DNA of 64,000 nucleotides. It comes from Superficieibacter sp. 1612_C1. GTDB lineage: Bacteria > Pseudomonadota > Gammaproteobacteria > Enterobacterales > Enterobacteriaceae. The position numbers and the translations under genes are program-made. This document shows, one piece after another, positions 1 through 8,861 of the stretch (position 1 is the first letter of the stretch; every line of letters begins with the position of its first letter). The notes under the pieces are model-generated. The model did no database searches. It saw only the letters and a list, made by a program, of their open reading frames with translations, and was not told where the DNA came from. The DNA lies in contig NZ_JADGMI010000004.1 of NCBI RefSeq assembly GCF_015234305.1, forward strand, positions 434,001-498,000. Reading direction: 5' to 3'.

Positions 1-358
1 CGCCTTCCAGACCCGCGACGTGCTGGAAGCGATGCAGGCGGACTCCGGCATTCGTCTTCACGCGCTGCGCGTGGACGGCGGCGCGGTTGCCAATAACTTC
101 CTGATGCAGTTCCAGTCCGACATTCTGGGCACCCGCGTGGAGCGTCCGGAAGTGCGTGAAGTGACCGCGCTGGGCGCGGCCTATCTGGCCGGTCTGGCAG
201 TCGGCTTCTGGCAGAATCTGGATGAGCTACAGGAAAAAGCGGTGATTGAACGCGAGTTCCGCCCGGGCATCGAAACCACCGAGCGTAACTACCGTTACAG
301 CGGCTGGCGAAAAGCGGTGAAACGCGCGATGGCGTGGGAAGAGCACGACGAAGGATAA
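1..358 (+). CDS. glpK: Glycerol kinase, C-terminal fragment (cut by window edge)
   Basis: This is the last 118 codons of glycerol kinase, the cytoplasmic FGGY-family enzyme that makes glycerol-3-phosphate from glycerol and ATP. The visible part starts in frame with [11 protein letters not shown] and contains the family's C-terminal signature around [16 protein letters not shown], followed by [15 protein letters not shown]; it ends in EEHDEG. It matches E. coli GlpK nearly residue for residue as I recall it. The 5' end lies outside the window. Its position is odd: in E. coli glpK lies in glpFKX, far from gltS, but here the next gene is gltS, convergent, and no glpX follows. Confidence 0.95.
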   Translation, partial: AFQTRDVLEAMQADSGIRLHALRVDGGAVANNFLMQFQSDILGTRVERPEVREVTALGAAYLAGLAVGFWQNLDELQEKAVIEREFRPGIETTERNYRYSGWRKAVKRAMAWEEHDEG

Positions 359-372
359 GATTTTCAAAAGTA

Positions 373-433
373 GCCCCGGTAAGCGTAGCGCCACCGGGGA
401 GAATTTCCGGGTAACGGCTAACGCCTTACCCGG
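373..433. repeat. Two REP-like inverted repeats between glpK and gltS
   Basis: Two consecutive dyads: a CCCGGTAAGCG..CGCCACCGGG unit (373-400) and CCGGGTAA/TTACCCGG arms (407-433). The first has the same core as elements near 36561, 48957 and 59843, so it belongs to the dispersed REP family of this chromosome. It lies between convergent stop codons and may terminate or protect both transcripts. It also lies exactly at the unusual glpK/gltS junction. Confidence 0.75.
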
Positions 434-445
434 TTACCTGAACTG

Positions 446-1648
446 TCAGCTAAACATCGGCATCATCAGGAACAATTTAATCACTAATGCGTTGACGATA
501 TCGATAAAAAACGCGCCAACCATCGGCACCACCAGAAATGCCATATGCGACGGCCCAAAACGTTCGGTGATGGCCTGCATGTTGGCGATGGCAGTCGGTG
601 TCGCGCCAAGACCAAAACCGCAGTGCCCGGCAGCCAGCACGGCGGCATCATAGTTTTTCCCCATCATTCGCCAGGTCACAAACACCGCAAAAAGCGCCAT
701 TGCCAGCGTTTGTACCGCCAGGATGGCGAGCATCGGCAGCGCCAGTGACGCCAGTTCCCAGAGCTTCAGGCTCATCAACGCCATTGCCAGAAACAGCGAC
801 AGACAGACGTTGCCCAGCACCGAAACCGCGCGTTCAAACACCCGATAAAAACCCATTAACGCCAGGCCGTTGCTGAGCAGCACGCCAATAAACAGCACGC
901 AAACAAAGGTCGGAAGCTCCAGCGCGGTTCCCGCTAACAGTTTCGCAATCACTTTCCCCACCGTCAGACAAATCGCGATCAGGGCGATGGATTCGATTAA
1001 CACCAGCGAGGTGATCATCCGCCCGACATCGGGCTTTTCAAAGGCGGTCGGGGTGGCTAAATCGTCAGGCGTGCCGTCCGGCGTGGGCGAGTGTTTGACC
1101 AGAAAACGCGCCACCGGCCCGCCAATCAGCCCGCCCAGCACCAGACCGAAGGTGGCACAGGCCATCGCCACTTCGGTCGCGCTGGTGAAACCGTAGCGCT
1201 CGGAGAAGAGTTTGCCCCACGCTGCCCCGGTACCATGCCCGCCGGAAAGCGTGATCGACCCGGCAAGCAGCCCCATCAGCGGGTCCAGACCCAGCGCTTT
1301 TGCCATACCGATGCCGATGGCGTTTTGCACCACCAGCAGCCCCACCACGACGATCAGAAAGATGGCCACCACTTTGCCGCCCGCCCGCAGGCTGGCAATA
1401 TTAGCGTTGAGGCCAATGGTGGCAAAAAAGGCCAGCATGAGCGGATCTTTCAGGCTCATATCAAAGTCGATTTCCCAGCCCATGCTTTTTTTCAGCACCA
1501 GCAACGCCAGCGCTACCAGCAGGCCGCCCGCGACCGGTTCAGGAATGGTGTATTTTTCAAAGAAGGGGACCGTATGGACCAGTTTACGCCCTAACAGCAG
1601 CACCAGGGTGGCGGCCACCAGCGTCGATAATGTATCAAGGTAGAACAT
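446..1648 (-). CDS. gltS: Sodium/glutamate symporter GltS
   Basis: Inner-membrane Na+/L-glutamate (and D-glutamate) symporter of the ESS family, 400 residues against 401 in E. coli. The protein is almost entirely hydrophobic with about ten or more membrane spans; the glycine-rich segments LSGGHGTGAAWG (about residue 133) and GHCGFGLGATPTAIANM (about residue 340) are the two family reentrant-loop motifs. The start at 1648 begins MFYLDTLSTLV and follows AAGGAGCTTAAGCT, a good ribosome-binding site. It is convergent with glpK instead of recG, but its divergent neighbour xanP is as in E. coli. Confidence 0.96.
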   Translation of the reverse strand: MFYLDTLSTLVAATLVLLLGRKLVHTVPFFEKYTIPEPVAGGLLVALALLVLKKSMGWEIDFDMSLKDPLMLAFFATIGLNANIASLRAGGKVVAIFLIVVVGLLVVQNAIGIGMAKALGLDPLMGLLAGSITLSGGHGTGAAWGKLFSERYGFTSATEVAMACATFGLVLGGLIGGPVARFLVKHSPTPDGTPDDLATPTAFEKPDVGRMITSLVLIESIALIAICLTVGKVIAKLLAGTALELPTFVCVLFIGVLLSNGLALMGFYRVFERAVSVLGNVCLSLFLAMALMSLKLWELASLALPMLAILAVQTLAMALFAVFVTWRMMGKNYDAAVLAAGHCGFGLGATPTAIANMQAITERFGPSHMAFLVVPMVGAFFIDIVNALVIKLFLMMPMFS

Positions 1649-1806
1649 AGCTTAAGCTCCTTACTCAACGCATGATCCATTCATACGCGACAAATTTCCC
1701 ATGTCGTAACGGCCTCATCATGAGGCTGAGGGTCGATTGTAAGCAATAATGTGACCAAAGTGACAAAAAAAGTGAGGATGAAGCCCTTACGGCTGTCTGT
1801 TAGTAC

Positions 1807-1841
1807 AAAAAGTTATGACGCCGTATAGTGCATAACTTTTT
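1807..1841. promoter_or_regulatory. Perfect 11-bp inverted repeat upstream of xanP
   Basis: AAAAAGTTATG (1807-1817) and CATAACTTTTT (1831-1841) form perfect arms around a 13-base spacer in the gltS-xanP intergenic region. The size and spacing suit a dimeric regulator or a hairpin in the gltS or xanP leader. I do not recognise the binding protein. Confidence 0.6.
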
Positions 1842-1854
1842 ATAGCCGCCCTGC

Positions 1855-1870
1855 AAGCAACCGTTTGCTT
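1855..1870. promoter_or_regulatory. PurR-box-like operator upstream of xanP
   Basis: AAGCAACCGTTTGCTT matches the PurR consensus ACGCAAACGTTTGCGT at 13 of 16 positions, including the central CG and both GCAA/TTGC half-sites. It lies 52 bases before the xanP start. Purine repression of a xanthine permease would make sense; the match is read directly, the regulation is inferred. Confidence 0.6.
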
Positions 1871-1922
1871 TTGCCTGTCAGTCGGCTAAAATCCCCCCTT
1901 TTCCACCGCGGGATTGCCTCTG

Positions 1923-3314
1923 ATGTCTGCTCACACCGTCGAATCTGAACACGCGCAACCGATTGCTCCTGTGCAGAATAGCGAATTGATTTACCGCCTC
2001 GAAGATCGTCCTCCCCTGCCCCAGACCCTGTTTGCCGCCTGCCAGCACCTGCTGGCGATGTTCGTTGCGGTCATCACCCCTGCGCTGCTGATTTGTCAGG
2101 CGCTGGGATTACCGGCAGAGGATACCCAGCACATCATCAGCATGTCGCTGTTCGCGTCCGGTGTGGCTTCCATCATTCAGATTAAAGCCTGGGGGCCGGT
2201 CGGCTCCGGGCTGCTTTCGATTCAGGGTACCAGCTTCAACTTTGTCGCCCCGCTGATCATGGGCGGCACGGCATTAAAAACAGGCGGTGCGGACGTTCCG
2301 ACCATGATGGCGGCACTGTTTGGCACCCTGATGCTGGCGAGCTGTACTGAAATGGTTATCTCGCGCATCCTGCACCTGGCGCGCCGCATCATCACCCCGC
2401 TGGTCTCCGGCGTGGTGGTGATGATTATCGGGCTGTCGCTGATCCAGGTTGGACTGACCTCCATCGGCGGTGGCTTTGCCGCGATGAACGATCACACGTT
2501 CGGCGCGCCGAAAAACCTGCTGCTGGCGGGCGTGGTGCTGGCGGTCATCATTCTGCTAAACCGTCAGCGCAACCCGTATCTGCGCGTCGCCTCGCTGGTG
2601 ATTGCGATGGCCGCGGGCTATCTGCTGGCCTGGTTTATGGGGATGCTGCCGGAAGGTAACGCGCCAACCAACAGTCCGCTGATCATGGTGCCGACCCCGC
2701 TCTACTATGGTCTGGGTATTGACTGGAACCTGCTGCTGCCGCTGATGCTGGTGTTTATGATCACCTCGCTGGAAACTATCGGCGATATTACCGCCACCTC
2801 TGACGTCTCCGAGCAGCCGGTCTCCGGCCCGCTGTATATGAAGCGTCTGAAAGGCGGCGTACTGGCGAACGGCCTGAACTCGTTTGTCTCCGCCGTCTTT
2901 AATACCTTTCCCAACTCCTGCTTTGGGCAGAACAACGGCGTGATCCAGTTGACCGGCGTTGCCAGCCGCTATGTCGGTTTTGTGGTCGCGCTGATGCTGA
3001 TCGTGCTCGGCCTGTTCCCGGCGGTGAGTGGTTTTGTACAGCACATCCCGGAACCGGTGCTGGGCGGCGCAACGCTGGTAATGTTTGGCACTATCGCCGC
3101 CTCCGGCGTGCGTATTGTCTCCCGCGAGCCGCTGAACCGCCGCGCCATCATGATTATCGCCCTGTCGCTGGCCGTCGGTCTTGGCGTCTCTCAGCAGCCG
3201 CTGATCCTGCAATTTGCCCCGGACTGGGTGAAAAACCTGCTCTCCTCCGGCATCGCCGCAGGCGGTATTACCGCGATTGTGCTGAACCTGCTTTTCCCGC
3301 CAGAGAAAAATTGA
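1923..3314 (+). CDS. xanP: Xanthine:H+ symporter XanP
   Basis: Inner-membrane xanthine permease of the NCS2/nucleobase-ascorbate transporter family, 463 residues, the E. coli length. I take ATG 1923 (MSAHTVESE) and not the upstream TTG, because this restores the E. coli N-terminus and length. Family features are the QALGL segment, the [17 protein letters not shown] loop (about residue 95), [12 protein letters not shown] (about residue 285) and the signature around [20 protein letters not shown] (about residue 325). It imports xanthine for purine salvage. Transcribed divergently from gltS, with a PurR-like box in its leader. Confidence 0.96.
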   Translation: MSAHTVESEHAQPIAPVQNSELIYRLEDRPPLPQTLFAACQHLLAMFVAVITPALLICQALGLPAEDTQHIISMSLFASGVASIIQIKAWGPVGSGLLSIQGTSFNFVAPLIMGGTALKTGGADVPTMMAALFGTLMLASCTEMVISRILHLARRIITPLVSGVVVMIIGLSLIQVGLTSIGGGFAAMNDHTFGAPKNLLLAGVVLAVIILLNRQRNPYLRVASLVIAMAAGYLLAWFMGMLPEGNAPTNSPLIMVPTPLYYGLGIDWNLLLPLMLVFMITSLETIGDITATSDVSEQPVSGPLYMKRLKGGVLANGLNSFVSAVFNTFPNSCFGQNNGVIQLTGVASRYVGFVVALMLIVLGLFPAVSGFVQHIPEPVLGGATLVMFGTIAASGVRIVSREPLNRRAIMIIALSLAVGLGVSQQPLILQFAPDWVKNLLSSGIAAGGITAIVLNLLFPPEKN

Positions 3315-3323
3315 TCTGCCGCA

Positions 3324-3344
3324 GCAGCGGGCCTGACCCGCTGC
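3324..3344 (+). terminator. GC-rich hairpin after xanP
   Basis: GCAGCGGG and CCCGCTGC form eight-base arms around CCTGA just after the xanP stop. There is no clear T run, so it may act as a weak or Rho-assisted terminator or as mRNA protection between xanP and yicH. Confidence 0.5.
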
Positions 3345-3434
3345 CGCTGTAACGCACTTTCACTATTCCTTCCTTGAGGATTTCCGGTAATTCGGGCATA
3401 ACTCCCTTATGTTTATTTCTCGGGAAGGATGACC

Positions 3435-5165
3435 ATGAAATTTCTCGGAAAACTGATCGCCTGGGTTCTGATCGCCGTGCTGGTGGTCATTATCGCGTTC
3501 TACTTCCTTGTTCAGACGCGCTGGGGAGCGAAACAGGTCAGCGGCTGGATCAGCGATAACAGCGACTACCAGCTGACGTTTGACGCCATCGATCACCGCT
3601 TCTCATCGCCTTCGCATATTTTATTAAAAAACGTGACGTTCGGCCGCGACGGCAAACCCGCCACGCTGGATGCCAAAACCGTGGATATCGGGCTGAGCAG
3701 CCGCCAGTTCACCGATCCGTTGCACGCGGACGCCATTATTTTGCAGGACGGCACCCTGAACCTGTCGCCCGCCACCGCGCCGCTGGCGATCCGCGCGGAC
3801 CGTCTCCAGTTAATAAATATGGCGTTTAATAGCCCGGAGACCGGCTGGGATCTCAGCGCCCAGCGCGTCACCGGCGGCGTAAGCCCGTGGCTGCCGGAAG
3901 CGGGAAATGTCCTCGGGAGTAAAGCCGATATCATGATGAGCGCCGGGTCGCTGACCCTGAACGGCGTACCTGCCAGCAACGTGCTGATTCAGGGCAGTAT
4001 CGATCACAATAACGTTAATCTGAGCACCATTGGCGCGGATCTGGCGCGCGGCTCGCTAACCGGCACCGCGCGGCGTAATGCCGACGGCGGCTGGATCGTC
4101 GATAGCCTGCAAATGAACGACATCCGCCTGCAAAGTGATAAAACTCTGGCGGACTTTTTTGCACCGCTAACGACCGTGCCTTCCCTGCAAATCAACCGTC
4201 TGGATGTAACGGACGCACAGCTTCAGGGGCCTGACTGGGCGATTATCGACCTCGACCTCAGCCTGCGCGATCTGACGCTAAGTAAACAGGACTGGCAAAG
4301 CCAGGGCGGTAAGCTGTCAATGAACGCCAGCGAGTTTATCTACGGCTCGCTGCATTTGAACGATCCCATCCTTAACGCCGAGTTTTCTCCGCAGGGCGTG
4401 GCGCTGCGCCAGTTCACTTCGCGCTGGGAAGGCGGCATGATCCGCACGTCAGGCAACTGGCTGCGCGACGGTAAAACGCTGGTGCTGGACGACTTTGCGC
4501 TCGCCGGGCTGGAATACACCCTGCCGCCTAACTGGAAACAGCTGTGGATGACCCAGCTCCCGCCGTGGTTACAGGGCGTGACGATTAACCGCCTGAATGC
4601 CAGCCGCAATCTGGTGATTGATATCGACCCGGCGTTTCCGTGGCAGCTTACGGCGCTCGACGGCTACGGCAGCTATTTGCAGGTGGCAAAAAATCGCCAG
4701 TGGGGGATCTGGGGCGGTGCGGGCGGACTGAACGCCGCCGCCGGGACGTTTAATCGGGTGGACGTTCGTCGGCCGTCTATCAAGCTTAACGCTAATGCCT
4801 CGACGGTGAATATCAGCGAACTGAGCGCCTTTACGGAAAAAGGGCTGCTGGAGGCCACCGCTACGGTGTCGCAGCTTCCACAGCGGCAGCTTAACGTCAG
4901 CCTCAACGGGCGCGGCGTGCCGCTGACTATCCTGCAACAGTGGGGATGGCCCGCGCTGCCGATTTCCGGCGACGGCAATGTGCAACTGACCGCCAGCGGG
5001 ACTTTACAGGCCGATGCGCCGCTGAAACCGTCGGTGAACGGTCAACTGCGGGCGGTGAATATGAGTAAGCAGCAGGTGACGCAGACGATGCGCGGCGGTG
5101 TGGTGAGTGGCGGAAACGAGGGTTCGGTGCCGGTGGTTTCACCCTCCCCCCAGCCCTCTCCCTGA
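3435..5165 (+). CDS. yicH: AsmA-family envelope protein YicH
   Basis: Large AsmA-like protein, 576 residues here against 569 in E. coli. One N-terminal transmembrane anchor (about residues 5-27, LIAWVLIAVLVVIIAFYFLV) precedes a long periplasmic beta-rich region. AsmA-like proteins are linked to outer-membrane lipid homeostasis and some act as lipid-transport bridges; YicH's own role is poorly defined. I use ATG 3435 (MKFLGK) to match E. coli; an in-frame ATG lies two codons upstream at 3429. The last residues, PSPQPSP, are encoded by a dispersed CT-rich repeat that supplies the stop codon, so the tail differs from the family. The xanP-yicH order is as in E. coli. Confidence 0.92.
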   Translation: MKFLGKLIAWVLIAVLVVIIAFYFLVQTRWGAKQVSGWISDNSDYQLTFDAIDHRFSSPSHILLKNVTFGRDGKPATLDAKTVDIGLSSRQFTDPLHADAIILQDGTLNLSPATAPLAIRADRLQLINMAFNSPETGWDLSAQRVTGGVSPWLPEAGNVLGSKADIMMSAGSLTLNGVPASNVLIQGSIDHNNVNLSTIGADLARGSLTGTARRNADGGWIVDSLQMNDIRLQSDKTLADFFAPLTTVPSLQINRLDVTDAQLQGPDWAIIDLDLSLRDLTLSKQDWQSQGGKLSMNASEFIYGSLHLNDPILNAEFSPQGVALRQFTSRWEGGMIRTSGNWLRDGKTLVLDDFALAGLEYTLPPNWKQLWMTQLPPWLQGVTINRLNASRNLVIDIDPAFPWQLTALDGYGSYLQVAKNRQWGIWGGAGGLNAAAGTFNRVDVRRPSIKLNANASTVNISELSAFTEKGLLEATATVSQLPQRQLNVSLNGRGVPLTILQQWGWPALPISGDGNVQLTASGTLQADAPLKPSVNGQLRAVNMSKQQVTQTMRGGVVSGGNEGSVPVVSPSPQPSP

Positions 5166-5174
5166 GGGAGAGGG
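5142..5174. repeat. CT-rich palindromic repeat overlapping the yicH stop
   Basis: CCCTCTCCCT (5154-5163) and AGGGAGAGGG (5165-5174) are perfect arms separated by one base, preceded by CCCTCCCCCCAG. I recognise this as a common enterobacterial extragenic repeat type. Here it lies inside yicH: the TGA stop (5163-5165) is at the tip of the dyad. It may also terminate the convergent yicH and isomerase transcripts. Confidence 0.7.
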
Positions 5175-5205
5175 AGAAACGCCACCATCGTAGTAGCGTT
5201 ATAAT

Positions 5206-5889
5206 TCAAACGACCAGACGCTGATACTCATTACACAGCAGCCACTTCACCGGCTCGTTTTCTTCAACGGTGGAGTAGCGTTCGCCTGCCTCAAGGAAAT
5301 GGTTATCCTGCCTGTCGTCATTCACCATCGAAATTTCCCAGCCGAGCACCAGCGATTTTTCCGCCCAAAAACGGTGATAAAGCCGCTGGGGAAGGCAAAC
5401 GCCCTGCCCCGGCTTTAGCACCAGCGTATCCGTGGGCCGGAGAGTGCGGCGATGCCCGTCCACGGCAACGTCGATAGTCCGCCGCAGGTCCCGTTGATTA
5501 TCCTCCGTAGACCACGCCAACTGCATACATAAATCGCCACCGCCCCGGTTGAGAATATCTTCCATTTTATGCGTATGAAAATGCCAGGGCGTATGCTGGT
5601 CCTGCTGAATTTGCAGCATTTTTTCGGCGTAGGGTTTCGGATACCGCGCATTATGCAGCGCGCCGTTGCGTAAGGTCAGCAGCGTTAATCCGGTATCGGC
5701 AAAATTTCCCCGGCCAAAATCGGTAATATCCCAGCCAAGCTGTAAATCCAGCACTTCCTGCCATTCGTCCAGCGGCTGTTGCCGCCACGCCTCTGCGGTA
5801 AAGTAAGCGAAATCAGGTAAACACAGCCGAAAGCCTTCCGCGACCGCGTGCGCCTTATCTATCGCGTAATTTATTGATGAACGCTTCAT
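5206..5889 (-). CDS. D-lyxose ketol-isomerase family protein
   Basis: A 227-residue cupin-fold sugar isomerase resembling the D-lyxose isomerase of E. coli O157:H7 (Z5688), which converts D-lyxose to D-xylulose and D-mannose to D-fructose. The metal-binding cupin residues are visible: HTPWHFHTHKMEDILNRGGG (His-x-His ... Glu) and a later His in LPQRLYHRFWAE. I choose ATG 5889 (MKRSSINYA), not the ORF's upstream start, because AGGAGGCTAAC directly precedes it. It is the last gene of a seven-gene leftward operon with PTS components and aldolases, so it probably acts on the imported sugar or sugar phosphate; the true substrate is unknown. Confidence 0.85.
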   Translation of the reverse strand: MKRSSINYAIDKAHAVAEGFRLCLPDFAYFTAEAWRQQPLDEWQEVLDLQLGWDITDFGRGNFADTGLTLLTLRNGALHNARYPKPYAEKMLQIQQDQHTPWHFHTHKMEDILNRGGGDLCMQLAWSTEDNQRDLRRTIDVAVDGHRRTLRPTDTLVLKPGQGVCLPQRLYHRFWAEKSLVLGWEISMVNDDRQDNHFLEAGERYSTVEENEPVKWLLCNEYQRLVV

Positions 5890-5942
5890 GTTAGCCTCCT
5901 GTGCAGACGCCATCTGAGGCGGGCAAACCCGCCTCGCAGGAC

Positions 5943-6803
5943 TTAATAGAGCGTCGCTTTACCGGTTGAACCAAACAGCTTCATTTTGTAGCGAATGACC
6001 TCACGCGCGGCGTTAATCGGTTCCGGGTAAATCACATTCGGATCCCACCAGGTCTCTTTACCCAGAATTTCGCGCACTTTCTGGAAGTAGGCATATTTCA
6101 TATCGCTGGAGATATTGATTTTGCCGACGCCCAGGGTTACCGACTCGGCAATTTCCGCGTCCGGATTCGCGGAACCGCCGTGCAGTACCAGCGGGATGGA
6201 CACGCGGCCAGCGATCTCACGCAGGATGTGCATCTGGAGTTTGGGCTGCATCCCTTTCGGGTAGATGCCATGAGCAGTACCAATCGCCACCGCCAGCGTA
6301 TCGACGCCGGTCCGGGCGACAAAATCCTCCGCCTGCGCCGGATCGGTATACGTCACTTCAGAAACGCCGCCCTCCACGGATGTGCCGGTTTGCCCGATAG
6401 TACCCAGCTCCCCCTCCACGGAGACACCCACGGCATGCGCCAGTTTGACTACCTCACGGGTCAGCGCCACGTTCTCTTCGTAGGGCAACAGCGAGCCGTC
6501 GATCATCACCGACGTGAAACCGCACTGGATGGCGCGCAGCACGTGCTCTACTGATGCGCCGTGATCGAGGTGCAGCGTGAACGGGACCGGGCTGCGGCGG
6601 GTGATTTCGCGGACGTAGCCGAAAAAGCTGTCGCCGAGGAAGTCATGCTCGCTGGGATGAACAGAGATAATCGCCGGGGTGTTGGTCGCTTCAGCTTCTT
6701 CAACCACGGCACGGATAAAGCAGCTATCCGCCACGTTAAATGCGCCAATGGCAAAACCGTGCTGGCGGGTGGGTTTCAGCAGTTCTTTCATCGAAACTAA
6801 CAT
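5943..6803 (-). CDS. Class II fructose/tagatose-bisphosphate aldolase-like protein (first copy)
   Basis: Zn-dependent class II aldolase of the GatY/KbaY/FbaA superfamily, 286 residues, cytoplasmic. Metal and active-site motifs in order: HLDHGAS (about residue 80), VEGELGTIG (about 130), GTAHGIYP (about 180), LHGGSA (about 208) and the phosphate-binding INISSDMKYAYFQKVRE (about 230). Three ATGs occur in tandem (6809, 6806, 6803); 6803 (MLVSMKELL) has the best distance from GGAG. Expected to cleave a ketose-1-phosphate or -bisphosphate to dihydroxyacetone phosphate and an aldehyde. It follows a second, divergent aldolase in the same operon, which is unusual. Confidence 0.88.
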   Translation of the reverse strand: MLVSMKELLKPTRQHGFAIGAFNVADSCFIRAVVEEAEATNTPAIISVHPSEHDFLGDSFFGYVREITRRSPVPFTLHLDHGASVEHVLRAIQCGFTSVMIDGSLLPYEENVALTREVVKLAHAVGVSVEGELGTIGQTGTSVEGGVSEVTYTDPAQAEDFVARTGVDTLAVAIGTAHGIYPKGMQPKLQMHILREIAGRVSIPLVLHGGSANPDAEIAESVTLGVGKINISSDMKYAYFQKVREILGKETWWDPNVIYPEPINAAREVIRYKMKLFGSTGKATLY

Positions 6804-6883
6804 CATCATTCTCCAGTTTCAGAGTGTAGTAAGCCCTGCCAGGGCGTTGACGCGCTGACATATAAGGCGTTACAGGAATGAAA

Positions 6884-7735
6884 TCAGGCTTTGCCGATCG
6901 CGCCGGATGCCTGAAGGTAAGGGGTTATGGCCTCTTCACTGGCCCGCTCCATAACGACCATCACGTCGGCCAGTTCAGCGGCGCTGTCATGGCACAGCGT
7001 ATGTAGCAATGCGGCTTTCCCGGCCTCAAAGATTGCCGCGCCGACGTTAATTTTCGCCACGCCCAGCGCCGGACAACGTGCGAGCTGATCGAACGGAGTA
7101 CCGCTACCGCCGTGAAGCGCCAGAGGGACGCTCGACAGGCGGGCGATCTCCGCCAGCCGATCAAAATCGAGGTTCGGCGTCACGCCGGGCGCATACATGC
7201 CGTGCGCGGTGCCGACGGAGACCGCCAGCAGGTCAATCCCGGTCTGGCGGATAAACGGCTCCACGTCGCCGGGCTGCGTCATCAAATCGACATTGGCGGC
7301 ATGGTCATAGCGCGGCGCATCCGCCAGATGACCAAGTTCGCCTTCCACGCATACTCCTGCACTGGCGGCCAGCTCGACCACCGCCCGCGTCTGGCGGATA
7401 TTCTCCGCCAGCGGAAATGCCGAGGCATCAATCATCAACCCGTTAAAACCGGCGCGAAACGCCTGATAAATCAACGCAGGCTCTTTTCCATGATCCAGAC
7501 TCAGCGCCACCGGCACCGCGGCCTCGTCCGCCAGCGCTTTTACCACGGAGGCGGCGACGCTGGCCGGGAAGTGGGAAAGATGCCCCTGATAAAGATTGAG
7601 GATAATGGGCGCGCGATGGGTTTCCGCCGCGCGGATCGCCGCCCGGGCGCTTTCCAGATTCATACAGTTAATCGCCAGCAGCGCATAATGCTCACGCCAG
7701 GCTTTTGTCACCATACTTTTCATATCGGCAAACAT
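6884..7735 (-). CDS. Class II aldolase-like protein (second copy)
   Basis: A 283-residue class II aldolase homologue, clearly different in sequence from its neighbour at 5943. It keeps the zinc and active-site blocks: SLDHGKE (about residue 81), VEGELGHLAD (about 131), GTAHGMYA (about 176), LHGGSGTP (about 204) and INVGAAIFEAG (about 229). ATG 7735 follows GGAGGCCGT. Twelve bases separate it from the EIIC stop, so they are co-transcribed. In galactitol and N-acetylgalactosamine operons one such protein is catalytic and a partner (GatZ/KbaZ) is not of this fold; here both have complete motifs, suggesting two different substrates or a heteromeric enzyme. Confidence 0.86.
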   Translation of the reverse strand: MFADMKSMVTKAWREHYALLAINCMNLESARAAIRAAETHRAPIILNLYQGHLSHFPASVAASVVKALADEAAVPVALSLDHGKEPALIYQAFRAGFNGLMIDASAFPLAENIRQTRAVVELAASAGVCVEGELGHLADAPRYDHAANVDLMTQPGDVEPFIRQTGIDLLAVSVGTAHGMYAPGVTPNLDFDRLAEIARLSSVPLALHGGSGTPFDQLARCPALGVAKINVGAAIFEAGKAALLHTLCHDSAAELADVMVVMERASEEAITPYLQASGAIGKA

Positions 7736-7746
7736 ACGGCCTCCGG

Positions 7747-8838
7747 TTATTCCAGGGTAAAGGTGATCTCTTCGTCTTTCACTTTCTGATCGCTTAACTC
7801 GTCAAACTCCTCATCCCGCTCGGTCACCGGTTTCTTCCACAGCGACAGCATGACGCCGCAAATCACGGTGCCGATACCCAGCGCCAGGCAGAACAGCAGT
7901 GGATGGGTAAACAGCGGTACCACAAACATGCCGCCGTGTGGCACCGGGCTTTCCACGCCCCATACCATAATCAACCCGCCAGCCACCGCCGAGGCCACCA
8001 CGCAGGAGCCAACAACCCGCAGCAAATCGCGGGCGGCAATAGGGATCACGCCTTCGGTAATCATGCAAATGCCCATCGGGAAAGCAGCTTTCAGCGCTTC
8101 ACGCTCGGCGCGGGTATATTTATGGCGGGTCAGCAGAAACGACAGCGTAATGCCGAACGGCGGAATGATAGAGCCAACAAACTTGACGGCCTCCGGCCCG
8201 TACACTCCGCTGACGAGCAGGCCATCGGCAAACAGCGACATGGTTTTATTCACCGGACCGCCGAAATCGAACGTCGCCATCGCGCCGAGGATGGCCCCCA
8301 TCAGAAAACGTGATCCGCCCTGCATCGATTCGAGCATGTGGATCAGCGCATCCTGCAACCAGGCGATTGGCTTACCAATGAGCGTCATCATCAGCAGACC
8401 GCCGATAATCGTGCTCAGTACCGGCAGTACCATTATCGGCATCAGCCCCTGCATCGACTGCGGCAACCGGATATAGCGTTTCAGCAGCAGCACGGTATAG
8501 CCCACTAAAAATCCGCCGAGCATGCCGCCGATAAAACCGGTATGAATTTCACCACACACAAACCCGACAATCAGGCCGGGGGCGAAACCGGGACGGTCAG
8601 CGATGGAATAGGCAATGGCGGCGCTGATCAGCGGAACAATAAGCCCCATACCCCAGCCGCCGATTTGATTCAGCATCCACGGAACCGATCCTGTCTTCTC
8701 GCCAACGTTGGTACCGCCTAATATCTGCCCAAGGGCAATGCATATACCCGCCGCGACAATCAACGGGATCATCCAGGAAATTCCCGTCAAAAGATGTTTT
8801 TTAATTTCCTGCGACACCGGAATTTTATGTTCACTCAT
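7747..8838 (-). CDS. PTS fructose-like permease EIIC
   Basis: Inner-membrane channel subunit of a fructose/mannitol-family phosphotransferase system, 363 residues. The N-terminus ends in KKHLLTGISWMIPLIVAAGI, the typical start of Fru EIIC, followed by eight or so hydrophobic spans; GGFLVGY (about residue 113), FDFGGPVNKTMSLF (about 189) and GICMITEGVIPIAA (about 254) are the characteristic membrane loops. ATG 8838 (MSEHKIPVS) is chosen because GGAGGGATCTCAC precedes it; the longer frame lacks a site. EIIA, EIIB and EIIC are separate proteins here, unlike fused FruA. The sugar is not determinable from sequence alone. Confidence 0.92.
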   Translation of the reverse strand: MSEHKIPVSQEIKKHLLTGISWMIPLIVAAGICIALGQILGGTNVGEKTGSVPWMLNQIGGWGMGLIVPLISAAIAYSIADRPGFAPGLIVGFVCGEIHTGFIGGMLGGFLVGYTVLLLKRYIRLPQSMQGLMPIMVLPVLSTIIGGLLMMTLIGKPIAWLQDALIHMLESMQGGSRFLMGAILGAMATFDFGGPVNKTMSLFADGLLVSGVYGPEAVKFVGSIIPPFGITLSFLLTRHKYTRAEREALKAAFPMGICMITEGVIPIAARDLLRVVGSCVVASAVAGGLIMVWGVESPVPHGGMFVVPLFTHPLLFCLALGIGTVICGVMLSLWKKPVTERDEEFDELSDQKVKDEEITFTLE

Positions 8839-8861
8839 GTGAGATCCCTCCAGAATAAGGA

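Noticed and set aside
2556-3212. A 218-codon - strand open frame inside xanP
   Set aside because: Antisense to conserved transporter helices and rich in Gln/His/Asp, as expected for a shadow.
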